Source of the DNA: Burhinus oedicnemus
Taxonomy: Eukaryota > Chordata > Aves > Charadriiformes > Burhinidae
DNA: 64,000 nucleotides
Direction of reading: 5' to 3'
Assembly (NCBI GenBank): GCA_008921705.1
Contig: VFFE01007767.1
Coordinates: forward strand, 1,156,481-1,220,480
Part shown: in pieces, positions 48,150 through 62,703 of the stretch
Layout of the letters: every line of letters starts with the position of its first letter
Numbering within the stretch: the first letter of the stretch is position 1
The notes under the pieces: generated by a model
Database searches by the model: none
Seen by the model: only the letters and a program-made list of their open reading frames with translations
Told to the model about the DNA's origin: nothing
Program-made: the position numbers and the translations under genes

Positions 48150-51100
48150 CTTGTGATGTGAAACTAAGTATTGTGTACACATATATGTGCATATATACAC
48201 ACTACATCTGTGCAATACTGTTTCTTTGTATCTTTCTTACAAAAATTTATCAATTTATGTGTAAGCAAAACCTGTCTGTCCCCGAGTAATACAAAACAAA
48301 GTTACCCTGATCTAAGGCCAGAGGACTTCAAAAGCAATTGTTAACCGAAAGGACACACCAAAATTAATAGCTGTAATCTCACAACCTTTTATAAAGGATT
48401 TAGATTTCAAAAGTGAAAGTTATTTGTAAAGGTTTTGTATGTTTTTCTCATACTTGTGCTGCTTTAGTTTTACTATTGCACAGCAGCCCTTGATGCAGGT
48501 CTTTGAAATAAAGAAGAGTGTAAAACCACTGTACACCAGGAGCAATGCTGAGAAGCCGATGAATTTCCATGGTGCAGGCACTGGACAGCCCAATCCTGTT
48601 TCTGCAGAAGACAAAAAGGGTCACTGGCAGCAAGGGACTTCCACCTGTGTCACTGGCAGCAAGATCAAGCTGCCCATGAGAGCAAGGTTTTGCAAAACAG
48701 TTAAGTAGTATGATAAAGATTCTGGTACACAGTGGTGTAATTTAATGTACCAAACCATTTCAGCCACTATTTTGCCTTTTGCTGTCACACAGGTCTTCTG
48801 GAAATTATTTAAAAGAATATATAAATATGAAATATAAAATGTCAATTTTACATCCTGATGATTTCAGCTAAAGTTCTACATAAGGAACAAAAAAGAACAT
48901 AATAAAATCTAATCAATAATATCAAAATACACAGCCAAATAATTAACCTTCTATGTGCTGGCCAGTAGTCTTGAGGATGGCTGTTTCAAACAACACAAGT
49001 TAGGAGTAATTGCAAAAGGAACAATCTTTCCATAATCAAACCAATGTAGGGACATTCTTGGCTTACAGCACCTTTAGGGAGGCATTGACTGTTCTTCCCA
49101 TTTTTGTATAAACGTGGAGGCATAACCAAGACCCTGTCTTATTCTTGCTCTGTTGGAGAGGTTCCCCAGAGGGTAGGGGTGCTGAGCTCCCAGAAGCAGT
49201 TTCCTATGAGCCCAGATCTCACATGCATTTGTAGCAGCGTTACTGTGTAAGGGCTAGTCACAGTCACAGTCTGGTCCACATAATCCATTAACGCAACCAG
49301 AGATCAATTCCTGGGAGAAGTCTATCCCATTTTTTAAGAACAACTTTGTCGCCAGCATTGTAAATCTAGCAATAAACTGTTGCGAAACTCTATCCTCTCT
49401 CACATTTAAAAGAGCTTTGCAGAAAACAGATCTTGGAGGATAGGGAGACACAGGGACATCTGTCTCCAAATATTTCTACCTGGGACTAAGAACACATTTT
49501 TGTATTTTTGAATATTTATGTAACTAGTACATTTTTTGAATGATATTTTTACCATTATTTCTATAAACCATAGCTTTGTATGGTCACTTCAAAAAAATAT
49601 AGGCTGGAATATCTTTGTCATAGTTACATATTATCATCAGACATACATATTTATAACTCTCCATTTCCTTGAATGCTCCACATAAATAGATGCTCACTTC
49701 TTGTCAGGTTACATGTCTTGCAGATAGTAAGAACAAAAGAAAAACAACAAAGAAACAATAAGCAAAATAATTTTTAAAAAACTAAGCTGAAAACATAGAT
49801 GTTCAGGCATTCTCTGGTTACAACCACAAATTTGAAAGCAGTGAAAGTGAGCTATGTTTTGCTTTTCCAATGCTCATGAATACAGTATGATCGATGTCAT
49901 GTGAATGGGCAGAAAATGATTTAAATCTAATATTATTGTGTAAGTGTATTTTATCTAGATAGACTAATTAAAAAAAAAAACAGTTACCTTTACCTTTATA
50001 ATAAAGTTCTAGCATGCAGGAGCTCTAGTGAGTGACTAACTTTAATTTCTTCGCTCCAGTCGCATGAACCTGGTCAGGATCACAAACAGTCACATATACC
50101 CTGTCATATGGCACAAGGGTCAGTATCTACTAATTCCAGTGGCTACTGTTACAATATTCAACCACTGAAAGTTTCAGATCAGAAGTTGAAAGTTTGAGAC
50201 ATTTATGAGTGAGAACAGAGGCTCCTAATTTGAAACGTGTGTGACCTTAATATAGCATTTGGGGGTTCAGAATGTTCTTACGTACTTTGCCTAATACTGC
50301 AGTTTTACAATACTCCCTCACTTCCAGTCATAAAACTATGGATTGATTTACCTTATCTGTAAATTACGAAGAATAGATCTCTGAAAAAAGCAGTTTTCCA
50401 TGACTATTTGAACAAGTAACAGGCAAAACAGTTTTCCTTAATGCAAAAGCAGAACAAAAAGAACCCTTAATTCCAGCTGTAAGTTAGCATTTTTCAGATG
50501 TGTATATTTTTCAGAAAGTACTATAAATCAGAATGATTCTGTACTTGTCATTGATAACTCTGTTTATGTAAAATAATCTTATAACGGGACACCAGAAGAA
50601 TTTATCTTAATCAAAGACAGATTTATATCCATACAGTCCAGTTATTCACAGACTGTAACAAAACATAAAATTGTAGAACTGACATCATTGTAAGCCTTGC
50701 ATACACAATTGCCTTCTTCATGTGTGATATAACAACGAAAAATTATCACCTACTCCTGCTGCCATTGAAATCAGGGACATATTCCCATTTACATCACTTG
50801 CAATTGGATGAGAGATCAAAACTAGTGTCCAGCTTTTGAAAACTCCTTAAAAACAGGTATCATATGTATTTGACTAACTCTGATTGTTCCACAACTTATT
50901 GGAAATACCACTTTTTTCTTCATAATTAGCCCAAGAAATTAAAACAAAGCTCAGAAAAGTATGGACATGCATAGTATTTTCCATCATTTCCACAATTCCA
51001 TCCATAAGTTTTTCCATAATTACAGCTTAGAGTACAAGAATCCAACTCAGAAACCTGGCACATCTAACAATATTCATTAGGAAATTAATAAATGGCAGTA

Positions 51101-52990
51101 TGAACTAGAAATGGAAGACCTGTATGCTGTGATATATTTCATTTTTTTTCTCTAGTCAGAATCAGTATGTTATTGATGAGTGATATTTGGAGCAAAATCT
51201 TTATTTAATCATGTGTACTCTTTCTGAAGCCCCTACAATAATACAACTACAAAAACTGTGTGATCAAATATAACCAAACCTTCAGTCCTTATACAGCCAA
51301 AATATCAATTTTTTACATGATGATTTTGTCTATGGCTCTCACTCATAATGTTTTAGCAGCTCTTTTGATAGAAGCAATATTAATAAATGAACTGACAATG
51401 AAATCATTGAAGAAACAAAGTAATGCATTTTTAATAGTCTGCAGAAGTTTAATGTGGATAACTTAGTTACCTAATTATGTTTCTGTATCAATGTCAATGA
51501 AATTTCCAAATAGTAAGGTAAAGTCAAGAGCAACTTGAATTCTTTATATGGATTCTGTTTCAGATAAAAGCAGTCACATTTTATTCAAAGTATAGAAAAC
51601 AACAATAAAGTTTTAGTGAGACAGAACAGTGCAATAACTCAAGAAAATTAATGCTATGAGCACTTTTTCCTCTCTTTTTGACTGCAATGGTCAACAAAAT
51701 AAATGAAGAATAACAAGAGAGAATCAATGCAAAGGCCTAGAGAGTAAGTCCCATTTTTTAAACTATTAATTTTGTGCTTCGTGTCAAAGGCAATGACAGT
51801 AAGCACTGAATAAATACAAAACTTCTTTGGGATTGCTGTTTTTTTCAAGATGAAAAATGCACTGGCTTGGAATGTTTATTTGAACCAGCTGTATGGTATT
51901 ACTATAGAGAGTCAGGAAGTTAATATATTCTTTGGAAGTCCAGTATCATAATAAGTTATTCTAGCAGCCATAGTAAATGAACAGAGGACATACAATGTGA
52001 TTTGGCAGCCCAAGTGCAGACACTGCATATGCTCCTAAATTCAAGCTACGTAGCAGCTACAAGTTACCAGCACTGGGTCTGGCTCATAATTTGAAGAGTG
52101 ACTGGTAGAAAGAGGGCAGAATCAGAATTAATATCAACATTTCCTAGTACATGCAATGGGACTGATCCTCTCTGAAATTAACAGAACAAAATCTTCTGAT
52201 TGAAATCTCTCATGTGACAGGATCAGGCTCATCACGTACTACACCTCTTTTCGTTCATTATCATATTTTTTTCTGGGCATTTGTCTCCTATGATTTATGC
52301 AACCATGTCCTCATTGCTGTAGTGCTGGCGATACAGCAATATGTTGTGATGTGAAGCACTGGAAAATCAAAGAAATAGCTATTTTGATTGAAGCTTCGAT
52401 GGCAAGCTGATGTCCACATGTTGTAGGGAAGGAAGAGTATATATTCAGATATTCCAGTTAAGAACAGCCATGAAATCTGTTTATATTCTGAATCTCCCTC
52501 ATAAAACTATTAATGGTGAAATCCTTCATACCACTACAATCAATCTCTCTGTAACTATTTAATAGCTATGCTGAGGCAAATCAAATTACTCTCATAATCA
52601 GGGATAAAATACAACACATTTTGCAATCTATCAAGTAGAAGCTCACTTACTTGTACTATTAGTGTCTAAAGATGAACTGCCATGCTTCAGTAATATTAAT
52701 TTTATGATATGAAGTTTAAAGCAAATTAATTTAAAGTTAGTGCTGAATTTCAAGGCTAGATGTATATTTTTATGGCAAGACAATGCAGGAATGTAAGTTA
52801 TGACACTGCAACATCTAGGAATAATAGGGTAAGTTAAAGTTACCATAACAGATGTTTTGATTTTAAGTCTGCATTCCCTTACTCTGGCTAATGTTGTCAC
52901 AATCTTCTGGTTGCCTAAATATGGATTATTGTTATCAGCCATATCCCATCATCCTTAGGCAACTTTCCCAAAAAGGGAACGCGGAATTTT
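48150..52990. other. Intergenic DNA, no gene recognised
   Basis: AT-rich, beginning with TATATG/CATATA repeats just right of the C-rich block. Frames are under 100 codons and unremarkable. Confidence 0.55.
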
Positions 52991-52995
52991 CTTTG

Positions 52996-53029
52996 AGTGA
53001 CAGATGCAGAATAGTGACAGATGCAGAAT
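52996..53029. repeat. Tandem duplication, 17 bp x 2
   Basis: AGTGACAGATGCAGAAT occurs twice head to tail (52996-53012, 53013-53029) without mismatch. Confidence 0.9.
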
Positions 53030-55480
53030 TCGCCATTTTTTATCCTCTGTCTGCCATGTAAAATACAACGTGGAACAGTTCTGGAACACCTTTTCTTTGT
53101 AGACAAGGACAAAAGCCTCTTCCAGAAAATACCACTTTTACCTAATTTTTTTGCCTTCATAGAGCAATATAGATGTTAAAAGTGAACAGAAATCTTAGAA
53201 TGTGTAAAGAATTTGTCTGAATTTAATTACGCTTAAAAATGGTTCGTTAAATTACATAAACAATTTCTTTTCCAAAACATGAACAAAGGCATATCACAGT
53301 TTAGTTAATTTAAGTAGTCTATCCATTCAACATAGAAAATACAAAACTAAGTTATTTGCCAGTGTAATTGGCACAGCTATGTAGAACCCAACGGGGCTTT
53401 ACCAGCTTGTGCTAGGAAATACTTTGGCCTATACTATTAGTCCAATACATTGTCCTGTAAATAACAGATTAAGCGAATAAGTACTCTGGTATGTGCTTAC
53501 ATTTTAAAGCATATATGATCTACTTGATATAACAACTCTTTTAAAGTTAATTGTGTATTTTACTGTACTCACAGACTATTTAAAAACTGTACTAGATAAC
53601 ACTTTTTTGGGTTCAGTACAGGATATTCTAAATGCCACCTTTTTTTTTGTTTTTCTAGAGGACTGTAATGTACTGATAACATACCAACTTAAATAACTAA
53701 ATCAGATTACTGCCATAAAATGCATGCGTGACTCCATTTCTATATGCAAAATCCTGACAGCATTTTTCCAGTAGAATGTGGCACAGTGATCCCAGTGATG
53801 TGAGTGGATGGTGGGAAGCACAAAGCAGGACTTCACCTTCAAGCCTGAGCAGCGTGACTCACACAGCCTTATCAGCTCCATAACTTTCATGGTGTGAGCA
53901 GCTTTCAGCACTGGGAACTTCCAACGCCAGCAAAACTAACAGGTTGCTCAACCGCAGCATCGTTCCTTTCTCCTCTGACTCCTGTTCTTCATAGCCACAT
54001 TCAAGAAATCTTGGACTTTCTGCCAAATAATGCTCTCCAGTTTCTCCCCAAGAGACGCAGGGGAGATCAGATCAATCCTACTATTAACTGGGGTTTTTTT
54101 GCACTTAGAGTCGGGCCAATGGGTGGGAAATGAAAGTCACAGTGAAACAAGGCAGAAGGACAAGGTTCCTGACACTTTTGCCTGACACTGGGAGAACTCC
54201 ACAGATGAATGCACTCTTTTCAGTCCCATCATACAGCACAAGAAAAAAAACCCTACCACAGAACCTCCCAGGGTTTCCAGCCTCTCAGATGGGCTTTGCC
54301 TCAGAGAGGATGCCTTGACAGGAACAGATGTGATAACAAATGACCTTTAGAATTGCACCCTGAGAGCTGTTGACCGTTTCCTGAAAGCTGTTCATCCTCC
54401 TGAGCTCCTGGCTTTAGTTTGGAAACCTCAAGATCTGGCATACAACTAAAAAGGGTCAAAACCAAGAAAAACAGAGCATAAGACTTAGAACCAAGAGAAA
54501 GTGGGGGCAAAACCAGTGTTCATACATGTTTTAAGGCTCTTCCTCTGCTTTTAAAGATAAAACTCATAGATCTAAATGCAATGCTAAAACTCAGTATTAT
54601 CTTCATCCCCAAATCAAGGCCAAAATTCTGAGATGAGCAAAGGTTATCAAATGATAATACAGAAAAAAATTGGGTTCAAAGCTATTTAATTTTTATTCCA
54701 ATCTAAATGACACCAAATGATTAATATTAGATAACATAATATTTGTATATTCCTGTGAGTGTGCTCAGATTTGCTGTGCAGCATACAGATCTGTCTTTCC
54801 CAACAACAGCTTACAGGGTTATGTGGTACACACAGAAAACAGTGTACCTAGGGAGATCCAGAGGGGAGGCTGTGGATGCAGACGTGTGTCCACAGGCATG
54901 AGAGAGGAAGATGGGAGATTGTTTATTTGTTCCTTTTGGACTTCACCAACTACAGTGAAAACTTTCTCAGCAGTGACTTCTTGTAAAGCTCCTTGAAATC
55001 AAGACTATACCCATATCCCATGACTAGCATGGAGAAAAAGTCACATTTCACCCATATGCTCATTTAGGTTTATGTTGACGATTTCAGGCTGTCGCAGCTA
55101 AGTCTTCACAGAAAAAAAAAAAAAAAGGCTGAAAGAATAACAACATAGTCACTGGCACTCCATTTTTAAGACAAGTTTGGGAAAAAAACTGGCCCTGCTA
55201 ATACAATGATATGCTACATCTCATTCACTGCCTGTGAGAGGCAGAGAAGAGAAAAAGGGGAGGGGGATGCAGGAGACGGAATGAGACAGAAAGCAGAAGC
55301 AGAAACAAAGATGTGGTATCTGGAGACAAAACGAAAGGAAGGATGACATCGGGGAATGTGCAAAAGATCCCTCTTCCTACATTTGTTAAAACTAAATATG
55401 CACACAAACTATAAAGCTGAAATGAAAAGCACAGGCAGGCTTATTTGCTTTTATCCTTTCAAGCAGTGAAATTGTTTTCT
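53030..55480. other. Intergenic DNA with an A15 run
   Basis: No gene recognised. A15 at 55112-55126. Short frames only. Confidence 0.55.
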
Positions 55481-55680
55481 CTATGATTTTTCCCTGTCAA
55501 TTCCTGTCCTTTCCTTGCAATGCCTTCTCCTTTCTCACTTGTCTTTTCTCCTTTTTCTTTTCAAAGCCATCTTGCATTGTTCCTTTTTCTTTGCTTCTGT
55601 CTGCTTCTTTCTTCCTCTTCCTTTCTTCTCTTGCCCTCCCTTGTCTTTTTTGTCTTGCTCTTGCTCTCCCATGTGTTCCC
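55480..55680. repeat. Pyrimidine-rich tract
   Basis: About 200 bases dominated by C and T on the plus strand. Frames here read as serine/phenylalanine/leucine-rich on plus and lysine/glutamate-rich on minus, typical of such DNA. It lies just upstream of the TATA/E-box cluster. Confidence 0.75.
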
Positions 55681-55792
55681 TGAGCACATGAACAACATGA
55701 GCACAAATAGTGGAAAAGCATTTTTTTTTCCTGATGCTCCTTTTCTATCCCCATGTGGTTTTGACTGCTGTAGCTCTGTTAGGTTTTAAATA

Positions 55793-55983
55793 CACATGGG
55801 GAAGCCACTTGTACTCCCATGTGTTTTAGAACTATCTACAGTAGCACACTGCAGGAAAAACATGTGGGAAGGGAATGTGTCGGAAAAGTTGCTTGTACTC
55901 CCTCCAACACGTGGGCCACATTTAACAAGGTCAAGGGACAAGTGTGGCTCACAGGCATTAGTTTGACCGGCTCTATAAAAAGG
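55793..55983 (+). promoter_or_regulatory. Candidate TATA promoter with clustered E-boxes
   Basis: TATAAAAAGG at 55974-55983 is a near-ideal TATA box. Upstream are four E-boxes: CACATG (55793), CATGTG (55818), CATGTG (55861) and CACGTG (55908). A CAAGGTCA nuclear-receptor half-site is at 55926-55933. CACATGGG and CCCATGTG (55793-55800, 55816-55823) are inverted repeats, and CTTGTACTCCC occurs twice, 84 bases apart (55808 and 55892). No known gene starts downstream. A chance TATA in AT-rich DNA is possible. Confidence 0.35.
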
Positions 55984-55989
55984 ATCATG

Positions 55990-58900
55990 CATTCTTCTTT
56001 CTTTTACCTGCACACACTCTGCAGTTAATCACTCACTCAAATACAGCTTATGGAGTTTCAATTGATCTACTTTTATTTTCAGATGATCAGCTTAACGTAT
56101 TTTAGGAACCGATTATCATATCTTTTTTCCTGATTTGACAATTCCAACATAATGAAGGATATAAATGTAACAAGAGGAAACCTTTTTTTCCCTTTGTCTT
56201 CCCTTCTGCGTGAGAGCATCACGCACGCTGTGATTGAGCAGACAAGGGTATGCCTGTTAAGCTGGCTGGCTGTTCCTACAGCAGATACTTTCTGCCGAGG
56301 GTTCCTTCTGAACTTTCCTGTTATAAGACCAAATTCACACAAAATGTCAGTGAACTGTTGGTTCATGTTATGCACATTTTGACACCTTTCAGCTGGCTTT
56401 CACAGATTTTCAAAGCACCTGTTCCAATACAACCTGTCTTTTTGGCAGCAACCAGTACCAGTAAGCCCCTGATTTTCTTTCCTCCTTCACTCAACCATTT
56501 CTAACAATGTACGTGTCAAAAAATATAATTAAGTGAAAGGAGGCAAATGCTGTCCAGCTCTCCTAGATATCGGACCACACTTCCTGCAGAAAAAAAAGTT
56601 GTTTGCATTGTTACACAGAGTAACTAAACTGTTCTTGCCTGTCACTCATTTCTTAGGGGAAAGGTCCAGCTAACTTGCAAGTGGGCTCTTTGCCATGTGA
56701 ACAGATGGGCACAGGGTTTGACAGCCAAGAAATGATGGATCAGATTTTGAGATTTGTTGCTCACTCTCCACTCCAATCGTTCCTAATTGGCCTCAATGGA
56801 ACTTTATTGCTGTAAAAACGGTATAATGGCAACAACATTCGAGTGAACAAATACACATCCCATCTAGGTGCCGCAAGCAGGCTTCCTGGCTGACAAAATC
56901 AGAATGATGCCATCAGTGAATGTCTGTTACAAGCTGATGTAGCTCTCTAAGGTTAACACATTCCTCTGAGCATACAGTGGAGTTGAAGGGGAGTATCTAA
57001 TGCTTATTTTGAATGGTCGTCTAAGAGAAAGTCTTCTGTTTGAGAAGATCCTTTTAATAAATATAATTATTTAACAAAGAATGGGTTCACTTATGTATTA
57101 TAATACACCTAAGGCAAGCAGAGGTAAGAGGTTTTTTCGATGATGCACTGTTTATAATATATTGTCTAAAATTGTTACCACCTATATAACAAATATTATT
57201 CACAATTTAACATAGCAAGTTTATCAAAATTAAATTATATTTGACTGCCACTAATAGATCAAGAAAATAAACCTTTTTTTTAGAAGAAAATAGTTTCCCA
57301 GCTTTCTAAGTGCTGCTATGGCAGTATACATTCACCTCAAATTCCTGTGTACTCTGTGAAAATATAGGATGTGAAAACAGTGTAGATTTATCTTTGCATC
57401 TCATTGATGCACTTATTTACGCCTGGGTTTTTATCATCAGCAATTTGAATTATTACTGAAGAAAAAGTGTTCACTTTACCTAGAAAATACAGGCTTCTTA
57501 CACTTCTTCATATTGGTTGTACATAGTTTTGTAATTTTAACTCTCTCTGTCTGTTGTCATTTTGACTATATCAACATTGTATTGTGTTAACTAATACCAG
57601 CAGTTGCAAGCCAGGATCGTAACATTTTGTTTATAGTGTAACGGGAATTTTTTGCCTTGTGCCTCTTTCTTGTATACTTATGCCTCTTTCTTTGACAGGT
57701 TACTGATGCATTTGCAAAAATAGCTGAAGAGCTCTATGAGTGCACTGATAAGAAGTGATGATGATCATAATTAGTGTCACCTTTAGAAATACATTGCATT
57801 TTTAATAAAATTGCACATACAGTAAAAGTAGATAAAATATTTTTATAAGCATCTGTACAACACGTATCTCAGGAAAAAAAGCAATTTCCCAGGGTCTCTT
57901 CCAATTTTTCTCCACCACCTCAGGCCCAGTGCTATTTGGTACGGGCAGATTAGGGTAGCTGATGATTCCTATTGATTTAAATGTCGTGCTAGGAAGCCTA
58001 AATCCCCAAGAGCAATAGAATCTCCCCTATCACTATCCTACTGCTTATTGACCTAATTCACTAACCAACCATCAGGGTTTTCTCTCACAACAAATAAATC
58101 TTGCATGAAACAGACAGTACATGGACACTCCTAGTTTTCAGTGGTGTTGCTAGTGAAATAAATTTAGAGTCACCAAAGCATTCCTCTTTGTTTGCTCAAA
58201 CTGGCAATAATGTCATTTGCCATTTAAAAATGCGCAGAAACAACAACTGTAGTTTTATACCAAAACTATCTCTACAAGCTGAAAAAAACTTGATGTCATA
58301 TAAAAAATGCAGACTACTCAGCATGTGTAAAATTCCATGTATTTCAGTGCTCTGATTTGCCTCTAAGTTATTGCTGGAACATCTGCTGAACAGGTCTAAT
58401 GGTTGAAGCATTATAACCACTAATTGAGATACTACTTAGACCCAGTGTGTTTACTGCGCAAAATTCTGATAATTAGTAAAGTTCCTCTTCCATTAATTGA
58501 GCCAAACACATGAAGAATGAGCCAGAGGTTGTTATGTCATTCTGAGTCTCCCAGGGCAGTCTTCTCAACTGAAACTTTTAACTCGGACTCTGCATATGCC
58601 TGCATCTGAACTTCACTCTCGGTGATTTTACTGGATTGAACAACAGGCTTCTTTATATGTAAAAGCCACTTAGTGGCTCTGTAAAATGTGCTCATCATTA
58701 GATATGAAATATGTTCACCAAAAAAAGAATACAAAAAATACACTATATTAAAAGAAAGAAACTCCATACTGCTTTGATAGGCAGATCTGTTTCAGAGAAG
58801 AGGCCTAATTCTGCTCCCGGTAAAGTTAATTAGAGCAATAGCAAGGTCCTAAATTACTAGTCCTCTCATCAATATCAAGTTAAGCTTTTATCAATGTAAT

Positions 58901-61900
58901 TTGAAGCAGTATTAAAAGCGATAAATGCTAATTTATAATTGTTGATATTATCAAAGCAAGATCATTTGCAACCATACGTAACTGTGCCAGATTTTTATCA
59001 CATTATAAAGGTTAACATAAGTGTTACAAGAAACATCAATGAGCTACGCACACTACGTTTGCTTTTGGTTAGATAAGTATGCTTTGTAGTAGTTGATATT
59101 CCCTCTAGATAATGGATATGGGCCAGATTCTCTGCTGACACAAAGCAATATAAGTAATTTGAAGGCAGATATGCTGATTCACACTACCTGCAGATCTAGC
59201 CCTAATATCTTTAGATGCAATAAACCATCTTAAATACGTCCGTTTCCTAACTATTACTCAGCCATTCCTCACTAGTGCCAAAAGGGAACTGCGAATGCCA
59301 AGGTCTGCAGGATTTTATTTATCAGAGCTTCTTTTAAGGCATCTATCATTTTGGCATGCAAGCCTTGCCTTATGATCAGAATCAAACGTTTTCATGAAAC
59401 AGAGGGATTAACTCTAGCAAAATGTCACATAGTATTAGTTCTTGCTGCAATATCTGTTCCAACTATTTTTTTATGAAAACTGCATATTATGTTAGTAGAC
59501 TTTTGCTGCTTTGTACTGCTGAACTGTATAAAGAGAATTAAAAATATTAGACCAGGCATCTCTTTAAATACTGGATTACTGATAACTCATTGTTTGTATT
59601 TCTGTATTTATCTACCTTGATAAGAAGCTAACTAAGTGCAGAGCTAAGAAAATCACATTTCTGTTTGTTATACAAATACAGAATTATTTTACCAATTAGG
59701 TGCTATGCTAAACAACATTTTAGTTTCCTGACATTAAACATCTGGAGACAAACAGTGCCTAAAACATACAGCCTAATTTTCCTTTGAGGTTTATCTATTT
59801 TTACTTACATTTGCTGGATGTCAGCTTATAATAATTACTCTTCTATACACATCTCCAGCACTAATGTGACAGACTGTGAATGCTTCTTGACAATAGAGCA
59901 TAATATCCTCCTTACAGGCTTCCAACAGCAAGGCTACAATCTTACCACTGAGTGTATAAACATGCAAAAAGGCTTACTTAAAACATTGACAAATTTCAAA
60001 TATGCTTGGGTTACTGTTTGAAAGCACATACAGATTTCTCAATAAATCTAAAAAATAAGGCTAAATGTAAAGAACTTTGGGTATTATATGTGACATCTGT
60101 ATCTGAGTGCTGCCTGAGCAGCATGAACAGTAGGTACAACTCTGAAATATCTGTAAAAGATCTCAGGTCATTTGAGAAGTAGCAAAAATTTCCATTTAAA
60201 ATCTACCGCCAATAAACATTGCTTCCAAAGACAGAATGCCAATATAATCACTAAAAAGCATTTCCTAGCATTTTTGTGAGTGTGACAAACTATGTTCCTC
60301 TGTGACACAGGACTAGACGTGGAATTACAGTAGTAGTTCCACTAAAGCAGCAGGAATCTTTGTATTTCTCCATCTAACATTAAAGGTGGCATCTTTTATG
60401 TAGGCCTCAGTTATAAATCCACACGAATTTAGCCAAAGACACTGGAGTTTTATCTTAAGAAAGAGCAGACACATTATGAACTACATAGCTTTATTTCTCT
60501 GTGAGAGAAAGAGAATGACTGAAAATTCAGTAAATACAGGACTTTGACTTAATCAGAAGGACTTTAAAATGTGTTAAGACATACAAAAAGACAAAGCTGC
60601 TGCCCTGGAGGATGCACTGTCTAGTACATCACAGTGACGCTTGCTTACGTGCCTAAAGCCTTACATCCTTTTATTACTCATTTTTTTGTGTGAACTTAGA
60701 CATAAAGTGTACAAATTGTCCCTGTGATTTTTTTTTAATTTGACAAGAAATAGTAAAATATAAATTCAAATAATTTTTTTTAGAGTTTTGATCTGATATA
60801 TGTTTTAGTAAAATAAAGGGAAAATGGAACTGTTATAATATGTAAGATTTTCCTGATTGATAGAAATCAGAGGAGCGATGATGTTTTAAACAAGTGGTAC
60901 TTCTCTGGTTGCCTCTATTCCTGAGTACTTTAATAAGGTCTGAAATATTAATAGCTTAAAAGTGTATAATTTAAATGTGAAAGCTCAAAGTTTTGGTGGT
61001 TTGGTTTTTGGTTTGGTTTTTTTTTCTTAGAGTCTAAGAATATGCGGCTCTTTTCATGAATGAGGGGAAAACCAGAAGATTTTAAGTTTTGACAAAGAGA
61101 AGCTAAAACCAAGTCAGAATAAAGCTAATCAAAAGATAAATACGTAAGTTCTTCTTCTTTTTTCATGAACTAGTGTCCCTTCATTTCAAAAATACTGCCT
61201 AGTAGCAAAAATGTTTTTCAGGTTACACTTAGAATAAAAAATATTAAATACCTGATCAAAAATGTATTCAGCTACTATAGACTTTATCTTACTGAAATAA
61301 ATCCAGTGCTTTCACATATTTAATTCAAAAGCTAATTTCCTTAACTGTTAACCAGAATTATTTGTGAGCAAACAAAGTACGTTTTATTGAACAGTCCTTG
61401 TCTGTAGTCAAAAAATGCATTTATTGCCATTAATACATACCAAAAAATTCTGGAAGTATAAAATTTTTTTTAAAATATGTGGCACATACTGCACGTTCAC
61501 CAGATACGAGGACTGTCTACAGCAATCGTACCAAATAAATAACCCACAAAATGGCTTGGTTCAAGGCAGTATTTTATTTACTGTATTGCAATTTCGTGCC
61601 TGTGACATGAGAGAAATTTTCCGGGCCTTTCAAGGTATGCAGACTCCTTTTCTTTGATGCTATGATCATGTCAGTGACTAATACATGAGTATCACCTTTT
61701 TTCTTCAGATATGAATCCAGCAAGAAATACATTTTGTAGAAAATAGTTACTTATTCTTTACTGTTCTTATCTGCTTAAAATATTTAATCAGTAAAATATA
61801 TATTGTAAAAAAGAACACTCGATACTGACTTAAGAAAAGTTCTAGGGGCATTCCATTAGTGTGCGAGTGAAACTCTTGGAATTCAGTAATAATTTTGCAC

Positions 61901-62645
61901 AAAATTGATGCTGGAATATCATCTTAAATTACTATCTTTTAAGTCAGTGAAGAGCAATACACAGAAAAAAAATGCTAATCTGAGACTTCTTGGAAATACT
62001 TATGCCAACTCTTAAATTTTATGCACTAGTCCTCTGGACATGCTAAGTGATTTCCCTTCGTTTTGAACAGTTGCATTATTTTGTTTTGACTAACAAAGCG
62101 CAAGCTGTGAAAAAGATTTGCCTGCATGGACTGAGGTAGTTTGTTTCCCTGATTAAGTAACATTCAAGCATTAATGCATTTCCGTCATCATTTCTTTATG
62201 CAATATACAGTTTAGCTTCCTCTTGGAAATTGTAATGAACGGGACATTCTAAAATGTGCATACACTATGCACAAGTAGTAAAATCTGACAGCGATCTGAC
62301 TGTCTGAATCCACCTCATGTCCTTTTTGGAGGGAAAAAGAGACAATGAAAAAAGGTCAGGCTGAGAGGTTGGGTAGGGGAATTGAAAATATAAATTTTGT
62401 GATGAAAACTAGTTAAAACTTACATGTACTACATAACCTTGCAATGAATCTTTAGCAGTTGTTTTGCCTTTAAAGCTGGATTTTAATTTATAGATTCAAT
62501 ATGCTATAAACAATAACAGGGTCTTGAAGAATAAATTTCTGTAACGTGCAATCATGCCGTACGTGTACATTTCTAACTTTTTTTGGGTGACTACCCTTTT
62601 TTACAGCCTTGGTCTCTTTAACTTTGTAATTCTACAGCTCAGAGC
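55990..62645. other. Intergenic DNA, no gene recognised
   Basis: AT-rich, with a G/T-rich simple stretch (GGTTTGGTTTTT type) near 61.0 kb. Frames are short and show no recognised similarity. No exon attributable to a transcript from the TATA/E-box cluster could be identified. Confidence 0.55.
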
Positions 62646-62652
62646 TTTGTCC

Positions 62653-62703
62653 TCTCCTCCATTTTATGGCTTTTCTTCTCCTCCATTTTATGCTGTCTTT
62701 TCT
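62653..62703. repeat. Tandem duplication, about 24 bp x 2
   Basis: TCTCCTCCATTTTATG occurs at 62653-62668 and again at 62677-62692, with similar T-rich tails, giving a period of 24. Confidence 0.85.

Noticed and set aside
47481..48156. Three overlapping proline-rich frames of 128-170 codons
   Set aside because: All three plus frames are open at once, which reflects the C-rich composition rather than coding; kept only as a compositional finding.
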